DNA from: Medicago truncatula
Taxonomy: Eukaryota > Streptophyta > Magnoliopsida > Fabales > Fabaceae
Assembly: GCF_003473485.1 (NCBI RefSeq)
Contig: NC_053043.1
Coordinates: forward strand, 11,914,001 to 11,978,000
Reading direction: 5' to 3'
DNA: 64,000 nt
Both the position numbers and the translations under genes were made by a program. The notes beneath the pieces are model-generated. The model had not been told where the DNA came from. It made no database searches and worked only from the letters and a program-made list of their open reading frames with translations. Numbering within the stretch: the stretch's first letter is position 1; every line of letters begins with the position of its first letter. Shown piece after piece: positions 11,752 to 23,387 of this stretch.

Positions 11752-12969
11752 GAGGGCACTGTGTTATTATCTTGGGAGTTATGGTTCAAATATCTGTTGT
11801 ATATGGGGCCATGCAGACAAAATCTTGTGGCTACTATTTTTAACCATGTTTTTTGCATTTCAAAATCTTGTAGGTGGAATTTTTAGGTTTATGAGAAGGT
11901 TATGACATACTTGAGGGCATCACAACCGTAACACCCCATTATTGGTGGCGGAGGATATTTTTAGATGGTGGTGTTTTGGATTATCAACTGCTGGTAGCTT
12001 TACTGCGACTTTTTACAAATTTGAATAGGAGCATATTGTTGATTTCGAAAGATCCATACCATCTTGATGTAAAGGTAGATTGATAATGTTTTAGACTTGA
12101 AGGATAGAACATTGAAAGATCAATAATGATAAATTTGACAAGTACATCAAACCATTCAAGTAGTATAGAAGTAAGTGTGTCATTTCTACAAGAATTGTTG
12201 TTTTCGACTTAGCAATTTATTACTTCACTTATAATGAAAAATAATAAATTGGTGAAATTTTCAAGAGTTGTTCGATTGCGTAAATAGATTGAGTTGATTT
12301 AAAGTTTTAGCAGTGATTAGGATTCTTTGAATCCCCTTTACATCTTTGTCTTCAAAAGCTTATTAAAATGGCTCAAAAACATACTTAAAACATCACATAA
12401 TGAGGTGTCATCAATTACTCTATTTATTCCTTTTTCTTTCATATCTAGCAAGGCGAGATTTTTATCCAATCATTTGTCATGCATAACAACTTTCTCAACT
12501 TCTTCCTCGATTTCACCTTCAATTTGGTAGAACTCTTATTCATCTTGGGATGATAAACTTATATAACCTTCTCAAAAACATGATTAATCAATCCAACCTT
12601 GCAACAAGAACCCTTCACAGTTGAACTTTTCATATGGTTAATTCAATAATTTATTTTTCTCTTGGTGAATTCACGTTTTTTTCACTTCCTTATCATTTGG
12701 TTCCTCTAATTGTTTTCATGGTACCGTAATAATTAATCTAGGAAAAAGGATAGATGGAGGCTTGGATCTTCCGTTGGTAAACTGGAAAATTGACATCGGT
12801 TTATTAGATTCTACCTCGGAGCGTACAATTCAAGAGTGTGGTTCCATTTTATTGGAAGAAACATGTAATCTTTGTTTAAAACATGTTTGAAAGCCAAAAA
12901 TAAATAAAAAGACTTTAGTCTAACGGATATAGAAAATAAAATCAAAATCAACAACTAATTCCCGACAAC
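11752..12969. other. Intergenic, promoter side of the BBE-like gene
   Basis: No domain-bearing frame, RNA gene or element end was found. Upstream regulatory sequence of the minus-strand oxidase presumably lies in the first few hundred bases. Confidence 0.4.
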
Positions 12970-13065
12970 AGTATTATATGTAGGGGTCGGGGTTCGAACC
13001 CCGGACACCTCACTTATTCACCTTATAAAGTGAATTCTAGCCACTAGGCTACCTAACTGAAGACC
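12970..13065 (+). mobile_element. 5'-truncated tRNA-derived SINE (family 1)
   Basis: Has the box B motif GGTTCGAACCCCGG and the downstream body (ending in CTAGCCACTAGGCTACC) of the family seen at 8,900. The box A half and the poly-A tail are missing. Confidence 0.55.
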
Positions 13066-13684
13066 GGTGTCCACTTCACATCTCTAAGTCAATTAGCTAA
13101 ATGATCGATTTGGATTAATTTTAGAAAGATGTTTTAACAATGATCTAAAACATCTTAGGTTTGTGATTTTCATCACAATGTAACTATTCAAAACAATAGA
13201 TTTTTTTTTCCATTCAAATTCTCTATGTTGCTATTCGAATCAAGACTCTAATGATGGGGATGGGGTAAGCTAATGTAACCTACAGCCCTTTTCGGATGTT
13301 AAATAAGTTTATCTTGAACCAATGGATCATCCTATTTTCATGGCTTGATCCTTTGAAAAATCCATTAAGCACAATTACCATATATCACCTAAAATAAATC
13401 TAGACTATCTTCATGTTTTAAAATCTTTGCTTTATCTTATAGATCTAACATCATCTTTTTTGCTCAAAAAAAAAAAAAAACATCATCCTTTAACTATGCT
13501 TAAATCAATAGGAAAATATTGAAATATCATATCCTACTCGATCCGTTGTTTGGTGTTCCAACCAAAAATGATAAATTTAACATATATTTCTCATTTTATC
13601 ACAACTTTCTTAAGAATATTGTTCTCCTATTCTCTCTACATGACTTCCGCCGAAAGAAGACAAAAAAGAAGAAAAGCTACAGAA
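13066..13684. other. Intergenic, no gene recognised
   Basis: AT-rich sequence with short frames only. Confidence 0.4.
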
Positions 13685-14337
13685 AAACCTCATAGCGAGG
13701 TCTTCCCTAAAAAGGGTCGTAGAAGAAAAAAAAACTCTCAGATAGAGGTCTTCCTTAAAAAGGGTCGTAGAAGAAAAAAAAAAACCTCATATAGAGGTCT
13801 TCCCTAAAAAGGGTCGTACGTAGAAGAAGAAAACCCTCATATAGAGGTCTTCCCTAAAAAGGGTCGTAGAAGAAAACCCTCATTGGTCTTCCCCAAAAAG
13901 GGTCGTAGAAGGAAAAAAAAACCTCAAATAGAGATCTTCCCTAAAATGGGTCGTAGAAGAAAAAAAACTCTCATATATAGCGATTCCAAATAAAGGGTTG
14001 TAGAAGAAAGAAAAAAAAAAATCTTCATATAGAGGTCTTCCCTAAAAGGGTTATAGAAGAAGGAAAAAAAAACCTCATATAGAGGTCTTCGCTAAAATGG
14101 GTTGTAGAAGGACAAAAAAAACCCTCATTTAGAGGTCTTCCCTAAAAAGGGTCGTAGAAGAAAAAAAACCCTCATATAGAGGTCTTCCCTAAAAAGGGTC
14201 GTAGAAGAAAAAAACCCTCATATAGAGGTCTTATCTAAAAAGGGTCGTAGAAGAAAATCCTCATAGCGAGGTCTTCCCTAAAATGAGTCGTACAAGAAAA
14301 TACTCATATAGAGGTCTTTCCAAAAAAGGGTCGTAGG
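13685..14337. repeat. Minisatellite, about 14 copies of a 41-55 bp unit
   Basis: The unit is built from CCTCATATAGAGG, TCTTCCCTAAAA and AGGGTCGTAGAAG followed by an A-run of variable length. I count 14 occurrences of the AGGGTCGTAG core or a close variant. Each unit contains a small palindrome (CCTC-ATATA-GAGG). An open frame of 85 codons over the first copies is a by-product of the repeat and not evidence of a protein. Confidence 0.9.
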
Positions 14338-14977
14338 GCACTTTGAAGGATTCACCCGCTTAAGTTACTTCAAAATAAAATTAAAGTTACACCAAAATTA
14401 CATAAAAAAAACTGCAAAAAGCCAGACAAGGAATGAACTCGCCATCCCGAACAATCTTGAAAGAAATGAACTCGCCAGTGGAAATACGAAAGAGTCTCCG
14501 CCCTAAATCATTAAAACCACTTCGCCTTGTCCCAAGACTCATGATTGAGGGGTTTTGACCATCGACCTTACAGATTCATCACTTCGCCTTGTTCCAAGAC
14601 TCGTGATTGATGGGCTGTGGACTGTCAATCTATCCTTAAGGGCACAAATGCCCTCCAGTAGGGCTCAGACACCCTCTAGAAGGGCTCTTGAAGCCCTAGG
14701 TGCGTCCCCCTAAAGGCGTCGTCTCAACAGAGAAGCACCTAGAACGCTCTAAAGTGACTTAAGACCCATGTTGCTTGGGGCTTAAGTCACAAAAATACAA
14801 GCCTATTAAAGGTTATAAATATCCCTCTTGATATCATTCTCAAGGCATGACTTAAAGAGACTAAATTTTAGTTTTAGATATTGTACTCACTGCAAGTACA
14901 ACTTGAGTTTTAGACAATCTTAATTAGAGTAATTTAAATTATGTTGACTTTAAATGTGTTGTCTTACGTACATAAAT
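14338..14977 (+). mobile_element. Probable LTR-retrotransposon remnant (LTR-like block)
   Basis: The block is less AT-rich than its surroundings. It contains a direct repeat (CACTTCGCCTTGT(C/T)CCAAGACTC, twice about 80 bases apart), repeated 'agggctc' motifs and a TATA-like TTATAAATATCCC near 14,815. A terminal-repeat type sequence next to a tandem array is reminiscent of Ogre/Tat-like gypsy elements. No coding domain, primer-binding site or second LTR was seen, so the call is tentative. Confidence 0.35.
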
Positions 14978-15320
14978 GGGTTAATAGTGTTTTATCCCCC
15001 TGTAATATAGGTCATTTCCGGTTTTCCACCCTGTAAAAATTTTTGCTTGGTTTTCGTCCTTATAATTTGATGATTTTTTCATTTTTGACCTTCATAGCAA
15101 ATTTTGCCCCCTGTAATTTGAGAAAATTTTGGTCAACCTCTTGTAATTTGAGCAAATTTCAATTTACCCTCTGGTAATTTGAGAAAATTTTTGTTTAGCC
15201 CCTGCCATATCGTCGATTGTGTACTGTTAAAATTCAGAAGGTGGAAAACCAAACAAAAAATTTTACAGGATAGAAAACCAGAAATGACTTATATTATAAG
15301 GGATAAAATACTATTAACTC
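14978..15320. mobile_element. Mutator-like MITE, 343 bp, perfect 9-bp TSD
   Basis: The element starts GGGTTAATAGT and ends ACTATTAACTC, with long inverted ends (ATCCCCCTGTAATATAGG against its near complement near 15,290). Identical 9-base copies of TACATAAAT flank it at 14,969-14,977 and 15,321-15,329. The 9-bp duplication is diagnostic of Mutator-like elements. No coding capacity. Confidence 0.85.
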
Positions 15321-15640
15321 TACATAAATTAATTTGGGACGCTGCATAGAGGAATGATAACTTATACATGCATCCAATAGTAGAGAATTATTAGAAAATC
15401 ACAAATTGTATGCCGACAGTATGCAATACGGTGTTGTCTGGTTGGTTTTAATGTTTGAAAATCATTTCTCTATTAGATAGGAGGTTAGTTTGATTTCTAC
15501 CGCTATCAAACTCTCTTTTCCCTGTTATTTTTTATTTTTTAGAGGAAATATTTTCCCTGCTAAATTAATTACTGTCATTTTTCGTATTTAAGAGATTATT
15601 TTCGACATAATATGATGAAACTCTAACCAAGTGATTGACT

Positions 15641-15735
15641 GTCCTTGTGAGCTTAACTCAGTTGGTTGGATAATGCATAAATATATGCAAGATTCGGGAT
15701 TCAAACCCCACCCCGTCCACCACAAAAAAAAAAAA
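15641..15735 (+). mobile_element. tRNA-derived SINE (family 2)
   Basis: Box A-like GCTTAACTCAGTTGG, box B-like GATTCAAACCCC and a poly-A tail. The flanks AACCAAGTGATTGACT (15,625-15,640) and AACCAAGTGATGGACT (15,734-15,749) form a 16-base target-site duplication with one mismatch. Confidence 0.85.
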
Positions 15736-15749
15736 CCAAGTGATGGACT

Positions 15750-16189
15750 CGGGTGTTAATCAATTCCATCAAATGATGAATCGTTCGAAAAAATGAGATT
15801 GATTCTTGGTGGAACAGTTTTTTGCCATAATATATATTTTTTTTTTTATGTTAACCCATCGATTTCTAGAGAAAGTGAGCATTGGTAATATGAAGTTTGA
15901 TCATGTGGTAAGTAAAGTCTACAATTATTGTATCCGTCGGTGATACATCAAAATTGACTCATTTGATAAAAGTTTATATGTTAAGTTTGATGTATCTCAA
16001 CATATCAAATTATTTCAGTCAAATTTTATATACATGATCTATTATCCATTGATGGATATTGTAAATACAGATATACGGTAAAAAAGTATCAGTGATATCA
16101 TATATTAAGTTTAACATCATGGTGTAAATTGATCAAATCCCTATATAAAAATAAATTGATCAAATCCCTATATAAAAATTTAGAAAATA
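15750..16189. other. Intergenic, no gene recognised
   Basis: AT-rich sequence with short direct repeats such as AAATTGATCAAATCCC (twice near 16,126 and 16,151). No gene is supported. Confidence 0.4.
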
Positions 16190-16990
16190 TTATATGAGCT
16201 GCAAATCAGAGATCAATTTTTCAAGAATATTTCATCATAAATAACCACAACAAAAAAGATCTAGCAAACAAATATGTTTATTAGAAGTAGAAATATTTCA
16301 TTGATCGATGAAAATTTCAACATATATAAAGCAATCAACAGCACATATATATGATATATATACATATTCTTTCAAAGAAAAAAAAAATGATATATACATA
16401 TACCTACAAAATAACAAAGTGCACTAATTGCTAAAATTGCTTACACAAAAGTGATAGCTTATTGCATAAATATGAGATGAGATCTTTATATAGGATACAT
16501 AAATTGCCAAAGGATCATTGGTTGCCCTTCCTTATAGGTTAAGATCTTGAGGGTTTCTTTCAACCATGACCTAGCTTGTAGCTAGGTCTAACTTGAAGCA
16601 CTATTTTGCCTTCAATTTTGCTTCTTTGCTTCCATCTTTGATGCAAATGTTGAGATCTGAACTTGAGACTCATGTTATGATTTGTGGCTGGAAGAAAGAA
16701 ACAAAAAAAAGTGTTACTGCATATATAAATACAGGAGTTGCTGATGAGAGCAAAAAGAAGAGAATAATAGTGGTGCTCAAGTGAGGGAAACATGTTTGGT
16801 TTTCATAGTGGCTTTTGTAGGTGAAAAAGAAAGTGGAGAAAGGATCTTCTCAGCATATACCTTGACAAAATTTGGTTGCTTTTCTGCCATTGATTTACTT
16901 TTCCTAAAAAAAATAACTTTATTAAGCAAAGTTAGTGTGACATCTACATTTTTGGAATTTGATTAATCAGTGTCGACATTTATGTGTAGA
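16190..16990 (-). repeat. Duplicated anonymous segment, copy B
   Basis: Same-orientation paralogue of 2,200-3,090. On the minus strand an ATG at 16,890 opens a 37-codon frame (MAEKQPNFVKVYAEK...KHVSLT, stop at 16,777-16,779). That frame holds a consensus-like donor AAG|GTATATG, matched downstream by a pyrimidine-rich CCAG acceptor near 16,697. Beyond it, a frame ending RWKQRSK...VRPSYKLGHG is open here but interrupted in copy A. No homologue is recognised. The conservation of blocks between the copies suggests a transcribed unit, but age alone could explain it. Confidence 0.45.
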
Positions 16991-17544
16991 AGGTTTTTTT
17001 TTTTTTTTTTTTTTTAATGAAATATATTTTTCATCTATTTAAATAATTTCCTAAAATATGTATTCGGTTGCAGCTTCTTACTAATGATGGCATACACAAA
17101 CCTAGCATACAAGTCACTTGTTCTCCTCCTTAAAAAAATGTTATCAAAGTCAAATAATAACAACTATCAAACTCAATTATACAAGTTATGGAGGTTTGAT
17201 AGGAATAGAGACTGGTTATTGAGATTATCTCATTTATGTGGTAGCACTAGCTATTAATTCCTTGGCTTCGACTTACAACTTATGATGAAGGATTCAAACG
17301 AATTTCACAGTTTGTGTTTACTTATTATTAGTCATGTATAAGTATTAACATACTAATTATTAACATACACTAACCTGACAAGTTTTATGAATTCCTAATT
17401 GGTAACTAGTTAGTATGTTAGTTTTTTACTTGAAAGTTGTGATTTATTGTGTAACATCGCAATCAGAGTCTAGTTTAAGGTTTAATTATCCATTGTATTT
17501 TTAATAGTGTCATTTATGTATATGTAAATATTTTTTAAATGTTA
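16991..17544. other. Intergenic, no gene recognised
   Basis: Begins with a run of T near 16,996-17,016. No domain, RNA gene or element end was seen. Confidence 0.4.
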
Positions 17545-17804
17545 CTCCCTCCGTTTCAAAATACATGTCCAAGTCAATCACTTCACATATGCTAATGCAT
17601 AATTTTGACCGTTAATATCTTTAATTATCTAAAGTAAAAAATTATAAAAATTTAATATTTTAAAAGTATTTGTCGAGACAAATCAAACAACATCTTACAT
17701 GCTAATATTTGTATTTATACATTAGTTAAAAAGTATGGTCAAAGTAAGTCAAATGAATAGTGCACATTGCAAAAATTGGACATGTATTTTGGTCTAAAGA
17801 AAGT
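17545..17804. mobile_element. Stowaway-like MITE, degenerate right end
   Basis: The left end CTCCCTCCGTTTC follows TA and continues AAAATACATGTCCAA. The right side carries the complement TTGGACATGTATTTT, after which the terminal bases have decayed. Confidence 0.6.
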
Positions 17805-17943
17805 TATTCAAAGTCATTTATTTGAAATTTTAAGTTCAAATCTTGAGTAAAATTCCATTTGAGATGAAAAAGTTTTTAAATTTATAATACTCAAATTGGG
17901 ATGTTACATATTGTCTAAATGTTAAATCTCGATATAAAATATA

Positions 17944-18221
17944 ATCTCTCCGTTCCAAATTATATGTCATTTTAACAAAATTTCTTTGTTTCAAATTATA
18001 TTTCACTTGCATTATCAAGAAATCATTAATGTTTGTTTTTCTATTATGTCCCTTACTATTTATTACTTTATTTTTTTTCAATTCTTATATTTTTCAAGCT
18101 ATTATTGAAGGATAATTTTATAAAACAACTCACAATTACTCTTTTCTATACAACATTAATTACATTCATTAATCAACGTGAATTTGCTAAAGTAACATAT
18201 ATAATTTGGAATAGAGTGAGT
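17944..18221. mobile_element. Stowaway-like MITE
   Basis: The left end ATCTCTCCGTTCCAAATTAT is mirrored at the right by ATAATTTGGAATAGAGTGAG followed by TA. Short open frames inside have no domain. Confidence 0.55.
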
Positions 18222-18380
18222 ATTTTTATGAAAATAGTCTGATTTTTAAAATTGAAATTCTTTTTTTTGAAGAAAAAATTGAAATATTTTGTCCCTTAAT
18301 TTTCACATTTATTGTAGTTTTGGTCATAATTTATATATTTTGTCCCAAAAAAGATAATTGTTAATGCAAAAAAAAGTATA

Positions 18381-18677
18381 CTCCCTCCGTCCTATAATAA
18401 ATGAACCTTTTTAAAAAAAAAAATTGTTCTAAGATAATTGACTCATTTTACTTTTCAATGCAATATTAATTACATTTTTCCAATTATAACTCTGATCATT
18501 ACTACCCTTATCACTCTCAATTCAATATATTTTATTTTGCATTTATGATAATTGTAAACACATCAATACTTAACAATAACACTTTAAACTATTTTTTCCC
18601 TATTTTTGACTTGTACAAAAAATTTCTTAACAAGTGTAGAATAAGCAAGTAACTCACTTAATTTAGGACGGAGAGAG
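18381..18677. mobile_element. Stowaway MITE with TA duplication, 297 bp
   Basis: CTCCCTCCGTCCTA at the left and TAGGACGGAGAGAG at the right are inverted repeats, flanked by TA at 18,379-18,380 and 18,678-18,679. It lies upstream of the first receptor-kinase gene and is absent from the equivalent place upstream of the second. Confidence 0.8.
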
Positions 18678-21600
18678 TATAATAGAGGACGAAAAGTTGA
18701 ACTAAACTTGAAATTGGAAACAATTGAAATTTAAGGATAAATATAGGAATTTTTGGTGCACATTTTATGTATAAGCAACTTTTCTTGACTAGAGTATTAG
18801 CAACATTTTATTTGAAGAGATAAGTATACCCAATTTTTTTTCCCTGTTGACGAAATGCTCAGAAATTAAACTAAAGAAAATTCAACAACAAATTTTATTT
18901 TCCTTGTTGACGAAAATACTCAGAAATTTCTTAAGCAATTGTATTAGCATGGTTAACACTTAATACAAATCATAAATAAGCTGCTTCTAAGATCCACAAT
19001 TAAACTTCCTCTAAACAAATTTACAGTTAAACTTAATTAGCTCTACACAATGATTCTGCAATTTACAATATTTCATATCATCTTAGCTCTAATATTCCCC
19101 ATATTTCCTCCATTAACATCAGCACAACAAGAAGATGGAATCATAGCACAACAAGGTTGTAATTCAACATGCGGAACAATGTCAATCCCTTTCCCATTCG
19201 GAATGAAAGAACCTCGTTGTTATGCAGACAAGTGGTTCGAAATAGAGTGCAAATTAGACAACAGTTCTCAAAATCCAAAACCATATTTGAAGTCTTTAAA
19301 TCTTGAGGTAAATAATGTTTACCTAGACTTAGGCATGGTTGAGATTATGAATCCAATTTATCATTCAAACTGTCAACAAAATATTAACAATAAAACCGTT
19401 ACTATAAACCTTGGAGTTAGTCCTTTTATGTATTCCCAGAGTTACAACAAATTTCTAGCCGTTGGATGTAACAATCTTGCTTTTCTACAATCAAATGGAA
19501 CAACGGTTGGTGGTTGCGTATCAATTTGCGATGATGGCAACTTTAACAACAACTTCAATTCCAGTAACGACCGTTGCAATGGAAGATATTGTTGTGAAAC
19601 TTCATTGCCTACGCATCTTTCGGAATATAATGCAACGTTTCAAGGTTTAAGCGAACAAAGTATTGATCAGTGTAGTTATGCTTTGATTTTAAGTGATAAT
19701 TGGATATCTTTTGATGGGTCATATTTGAGTACTTTTAATGAGTTGGGGAATATGGAGTATGCACCAGCAATGCTTGAGTGGGAAATTTTGGTTAATTCGA
19801 CATTTCAACTTCCTTCAGATTCATATTGTTATGATTCCAAAGTTACATCTTTAAATAACAGAACCACTGGTCGGAAATGTCAATGCTCCTCGGGTTACAC
19901 CGGCAATCCCTACATTGTTGGAGGCTGCACAGGTTTTTCACTATATACCTTTTCAAATGAAATTCAATCATATTTCAACATGATAACATAATATAGTTTC
20001 TCAAAATATATATATTATAATTATAATTAAATATATGTAAAAAAAATTATGTTCTGCTTCCCTGCATAATTTATAAAGTTTATTAATTCGAAACATATTT
20101 CATGATTTTCATTTAATTCTACATGATCCAATCCATACTCCATTTTAGTTCAATTATTTATCACCACTTCTAATTCGATTCAATTTTAGTTTGCGATATA
20201 CATGAGTTTTAAACTATAAGCTAACTCAGTTCTTTTGTTTCAGAAACTGAAGTATTCAATAATAAGAACAACCGATCAAAGAAGTCGGCTATTGTAGGTA
20301 TGTATAAATTTAAAAAGAAAAATTAAGAATATGAAAATTTATTTTCTTTAATCGAACTTGACTGATACTTACCTAGTGCTTTGGCCATGAATTTCCCTCT
20401 AGCTGATACTTTTATTAGGTAAAATTGAATGCAAAACTTAAAATATGTCTAAAAAACACATACTCTTTCTATTTGATAAAACACGTTAACACCTCATAAC
20501 TCGCATGCCATAAGTACCACTCATATGGTAAAATGTTATTGGGATATTTGATATGCAGACGTGCGGGTCTAAACCCACAGTTCTCCACTTCTCCGTACTT
20601 AGGGTGAGTTTTGCAATTAACAGCTCTCAATTACACTCACCAGTCACCACTATGTTTTCATAATCTCCTAATTTACTGTGACAAATGTGTAGGGGTTTCA
20701 TCAAGTCTCGGATCCATAGGTTTCATGGTTGGTCTATGGTTATTGCACAAAGATATGAAGAAAAGAATGATAAAGAAACGAAAAGAAAAATTCTTCAAAA
20801 GAAATGGTGGTTTTTTGTTAAAACAAAGAATGTCTTCAGGAGAAGTAAATATTGACAGAACTACTCTCTTCACCTTAAAGGATCTAAAAAAAGCCACCGA
20901 CAACTTCAATAAGAATAGAGTTCTTGGAAAAGGAGGTCAAGGAACAGTTTACAAAGGCATGCTAGTAGACGGTAAAATTGTTGCAGTGAAAAAGTTTAAG
21001 GTTGAAGGAAAGGTCGAAGAGTTTATTAACGAGTTTGTTATTCTTTCACAAATCAACAATAGAAATGTGGTCAAGATATTAGGATGTTGTTTGGAGACAG
21101 AAATTCCATTGCTTGTTTATGAATTCATTCCTAATGGTAACCTTTTTCAGTATTTGCATGCCCAAAACGAGGACATACCAATGACATGGGACATGCGTTT
21201 GAGAATTGCAACTGAAATCGCCGGAGCATTATTTTACTTACACTCAATTGCATCTCAACCCATTTATCATAGAGATATCAAATCTACAAATATACTACTT
21301 GATGAAAAGTATAGGGCAAAATTAGCAGATTTCGGAACATCAAGAATAATATCAATTGAAGCTACTCACCTTACCACGGTAGTTCAAGGTACTTTTGGTT
21401 ACTTAGACCCTGAGTACTTTCATACAAGTCAATTTACCGAGAAAAGTGATGTATTTAGCTTCGGAGTAGTTCTTGCTGAACTTTTAACCGGTAAGAAGCC
21501 GGTATCCTCTATAGGATCTGGCGAATACCAAAGTTTAGCTTCCTATTTTATTGAGTGTATAGATGAGAATATGTTGTTTGACATTATTGACAAAAGGGTC

Positions 21601-21994
21601 ACAAAAGAAGGGGAGAAAGAACATGTCGTTGCAGTTGCAAATCTTGCGTATAGATGCTTAGAGTTGAATGGAAGAAAACGACCAACTATGAAAGAAGTTA
21701 CATTAAAATTGGAAGGGATCAGGGGATTGAATAGGAAACTTAGTGCACAGCAAAACCATGAGGAAATTGAGCTTCCTGAAATTGAAGAGCACCGACCTTG
21801 GGATGAGTTTTCTACGTCGAGTTCATTGCAAATTGTTGACAGTCAAACATACTCCACAGACTCGGAGGTTATGCATGTTATTGAATTAAAATAGTTCGTA
21901 TGAATGATTTTGTAACGTGTATTATAAACAAGAGTTTGCTTAGCCTTTGAATATCAGATAGTGCAATGGTTATTGAATAAAATTGGATTTCTTT
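18678..21994 (+). repeat. Tandem duplication unit 1 (receptor-kinase locus)
   Basis: The sequence matches 23,222-26,762 directly, from the block around GAAAAGTTGAACTAA through the whole gene and its introns to the 3' flank around ATTATAAACAAGAGTTT. The copies are offset by about 4.5-4.7 kb. Confidence 0.85.
19050..21894 (+). CDS. Wall-associated receptor kinase-like protein, copy 1
   Basis: Exons 19,050-19,932, 20,244-20,297 and 20,693-21,894 join at GT-AG sites into 712 codons plus stop. Residues 1 to about 25 are a signal peptide. A cysteine-rich GUB_WAK-type galacturonan-binding domain follows ([15 protein letters not shown] from residue 37), ending in a partial EGF-like [12 protein letters not shown]. 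No complete EGF-Ca repeat is present, so this is WAK-like rather than classical WAK. A membrane span follows at about 311-330 ([16 protein letters not shown]), then a basic stop-transfer. The kinase has G-loop GKGGQG (391-396), AVKK with Lys412, HRDIKSTN (505-512), DFG (525-527) and [10 protein letters not shown]. All catalytic residues are present and it is an RD kinase. The family sits in the plasma membrane, contacts wall pectin and signals in defence or expansion. Ligand and role are unknown here. Confidence 0.93.
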
Positions 21995-22340
21995 GATTAT
22001 TGAGAAATACTTGATAGCACGACAAATTAAGAAGCACGAATATGTACGACAGTGTTTTAAGCCGTTTGATGAAACTTTTTCTTTTTATTAATTATTTATT
22101 TTCTGCTAATTTTTTCTCCCTTCCGCATGATTGCTATGTTGTGTGTGTCGTGTGCTAAGGACTCGTGTTATATAACACTTCTCTTAATTATTACACATCT
22201 AAAAAAATTCTCTTTCAAATAAATTACACAATAAACAGTAGATAACCGCATTCAATTTATCTATACAGAAGAAATGGACAGATATTTCCTAATCTTTTAC
22301 CGAAGTGATTAAGTCCTATAACACAAGTCAATGGTGAGAA
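21995..22340. other. Spacer between the tandem kinase genes
   Basis: AT-rich non-coding sequence with no recognised feature. Confidence 0.4.
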
Positions 22341-22432
22341 GTCCTCGCGAGCTTAACTCAGTTGGTAGGAATAATACATAATATATACAAGTAGAGTTCA
22401 AACTTCGGCCACCATAAAAAAAAAAAAAAAAA
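22341..22432 (+). mobile_element. tRNA-derived SINE (family 2)
   Basis: Box A-like GCTTAACTCAGTTGG, a diverged box B (AGTTCAAACTTC) and a poly-A tail. Flanks AAGTCAATGGTGAGAA (22,325-22,340) and AAGTCAATGGTTAGAA (22,433-22,448) form a 16-base target-site duplication with one mismatch. Confidence 0.85.
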
Positions 22433-22448
22433 AAGTCAATGGTTAGAA

Positions 22449-23049
22449 ATTATTCTTAGAAATATGATGTATTGTTTGCTCCACCATGATAATCACGATA
22501 TTTCGTTCTAGTATCACGACGAAGGCAAATTTGATAAGGCAATTGTTGTTGAATACGTCCAACAACATGGTGGAAAAAATAGATAAAAGAAAACTTAATT
22601 TTTTTTTATTTAATATAACACAATGTTGGAAGAGTCTATATTCTACTTTGAGACTATCTGAATAACATAATATCCATTATTGAAGTTGCTCTTCCACTGC
22701 TACTAGAAGATGTGTTACATAACTGATCCAAAAAAGCATAAGTTGTGAGATGAATACTGAAATGTCATTCATCCTAAATACAGTTGGATAGAGAGAATGA
22801 AAAGAAGAAAAAAAAAAAACAAATTTTGATTATCTCAGTAGGTGGAATAAGTTAAATATAAGCATGACAAGACTCATAATATATTTTGGGAAAATAGGAA
22901 ATTAAATTCTCTTTTATTAAAATAAAATTTCCGATCCACAATTTTTAAAATTTTAGTCTCAGCCTAAATTTTCTACCTCAAAATGACTAAAAGTGGTAAT
23001 CTATTGTCGAAATGTTAAATCTCAAGAGAAAACATATTACTTTTGGCAG
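22449..23049. other. Spacer between the tandem kinase genes
   Basis: AT-rich non-coding DNA. The stretch GTCGAAATGTTAAATCTC near 23,006 resembles GTCTAAATGTTAAATCTC near 17,912 upstream of copy 1, so duplication remnants extend here in rearranged form. Confidence 0.4.
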
Positions 23050-23221
23050 CAAAATTTACTTTTTTTTTTTGCGTTAACAATTATCATTTTTGGGACAATT
23101 ATTCAAAAATAATATTATTTTTGGAACAAGAAATATAAATCATGACCAAAACTACAATAAATGTGAAAATTGAGGGACAAAACATTTCAATTTTAAAAAT
23201 AAGACTATTTTTTTATAAATT
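23050..23221 (-). repeat. Inverted copy of the segment upstream of kinase copy 1
   Basis: The reverse complement of this stretch matches about 18,225-18,377 (shared text such as TTTTCACATTTATTGTAG and GTTTTGGTCAT). The adjoining gene duplication beginning at about 23,222 is direct. This is therefore a local micro-inversion at the duplication boundary. Confidence 0.75.
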
Positions 23222-23383
23222 TAATATAAGAGGTTGAAAAGTTGAACTAAGCTTGAAATTGGAAACAATTGAAATTAAAGGATAAATAGAGGAATTTTGG
23301 TATACGAAAATACTGCATGTATAAGCAACTTTTTTTGACTAGATTTTCTAACTATATACGTATGAGCAACTTTTTGACTATAA

Positions 23384-23387
<4 letters not shown>

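Noticed and set aside
13550..13807. 85-codon open frame rich in Lys/Arg (KKGRRRKKN repeats)
   Set aside because: It is the translation of the first units of the minisatellite; the periodic composition follows from the DNA repeat and the frame breaks in later units.
13685..14337. Array of near-identical units considered as a CRISPR-like array
   Set aside because: There are no unique spacers between constant repeats; whole units repeat with variable A-runs, and the DNA is plant nuclear. It is a minisatellite.
20611..20692. In-frame ATG upstream of the kinase exon suggesting an intronless soluble kinase
   Set aside because: The 28 extra codons are intron 2 sequence. A GT-AG splice joins exon 2 to 20,693 in phase, and the same structure is present in copy 2.
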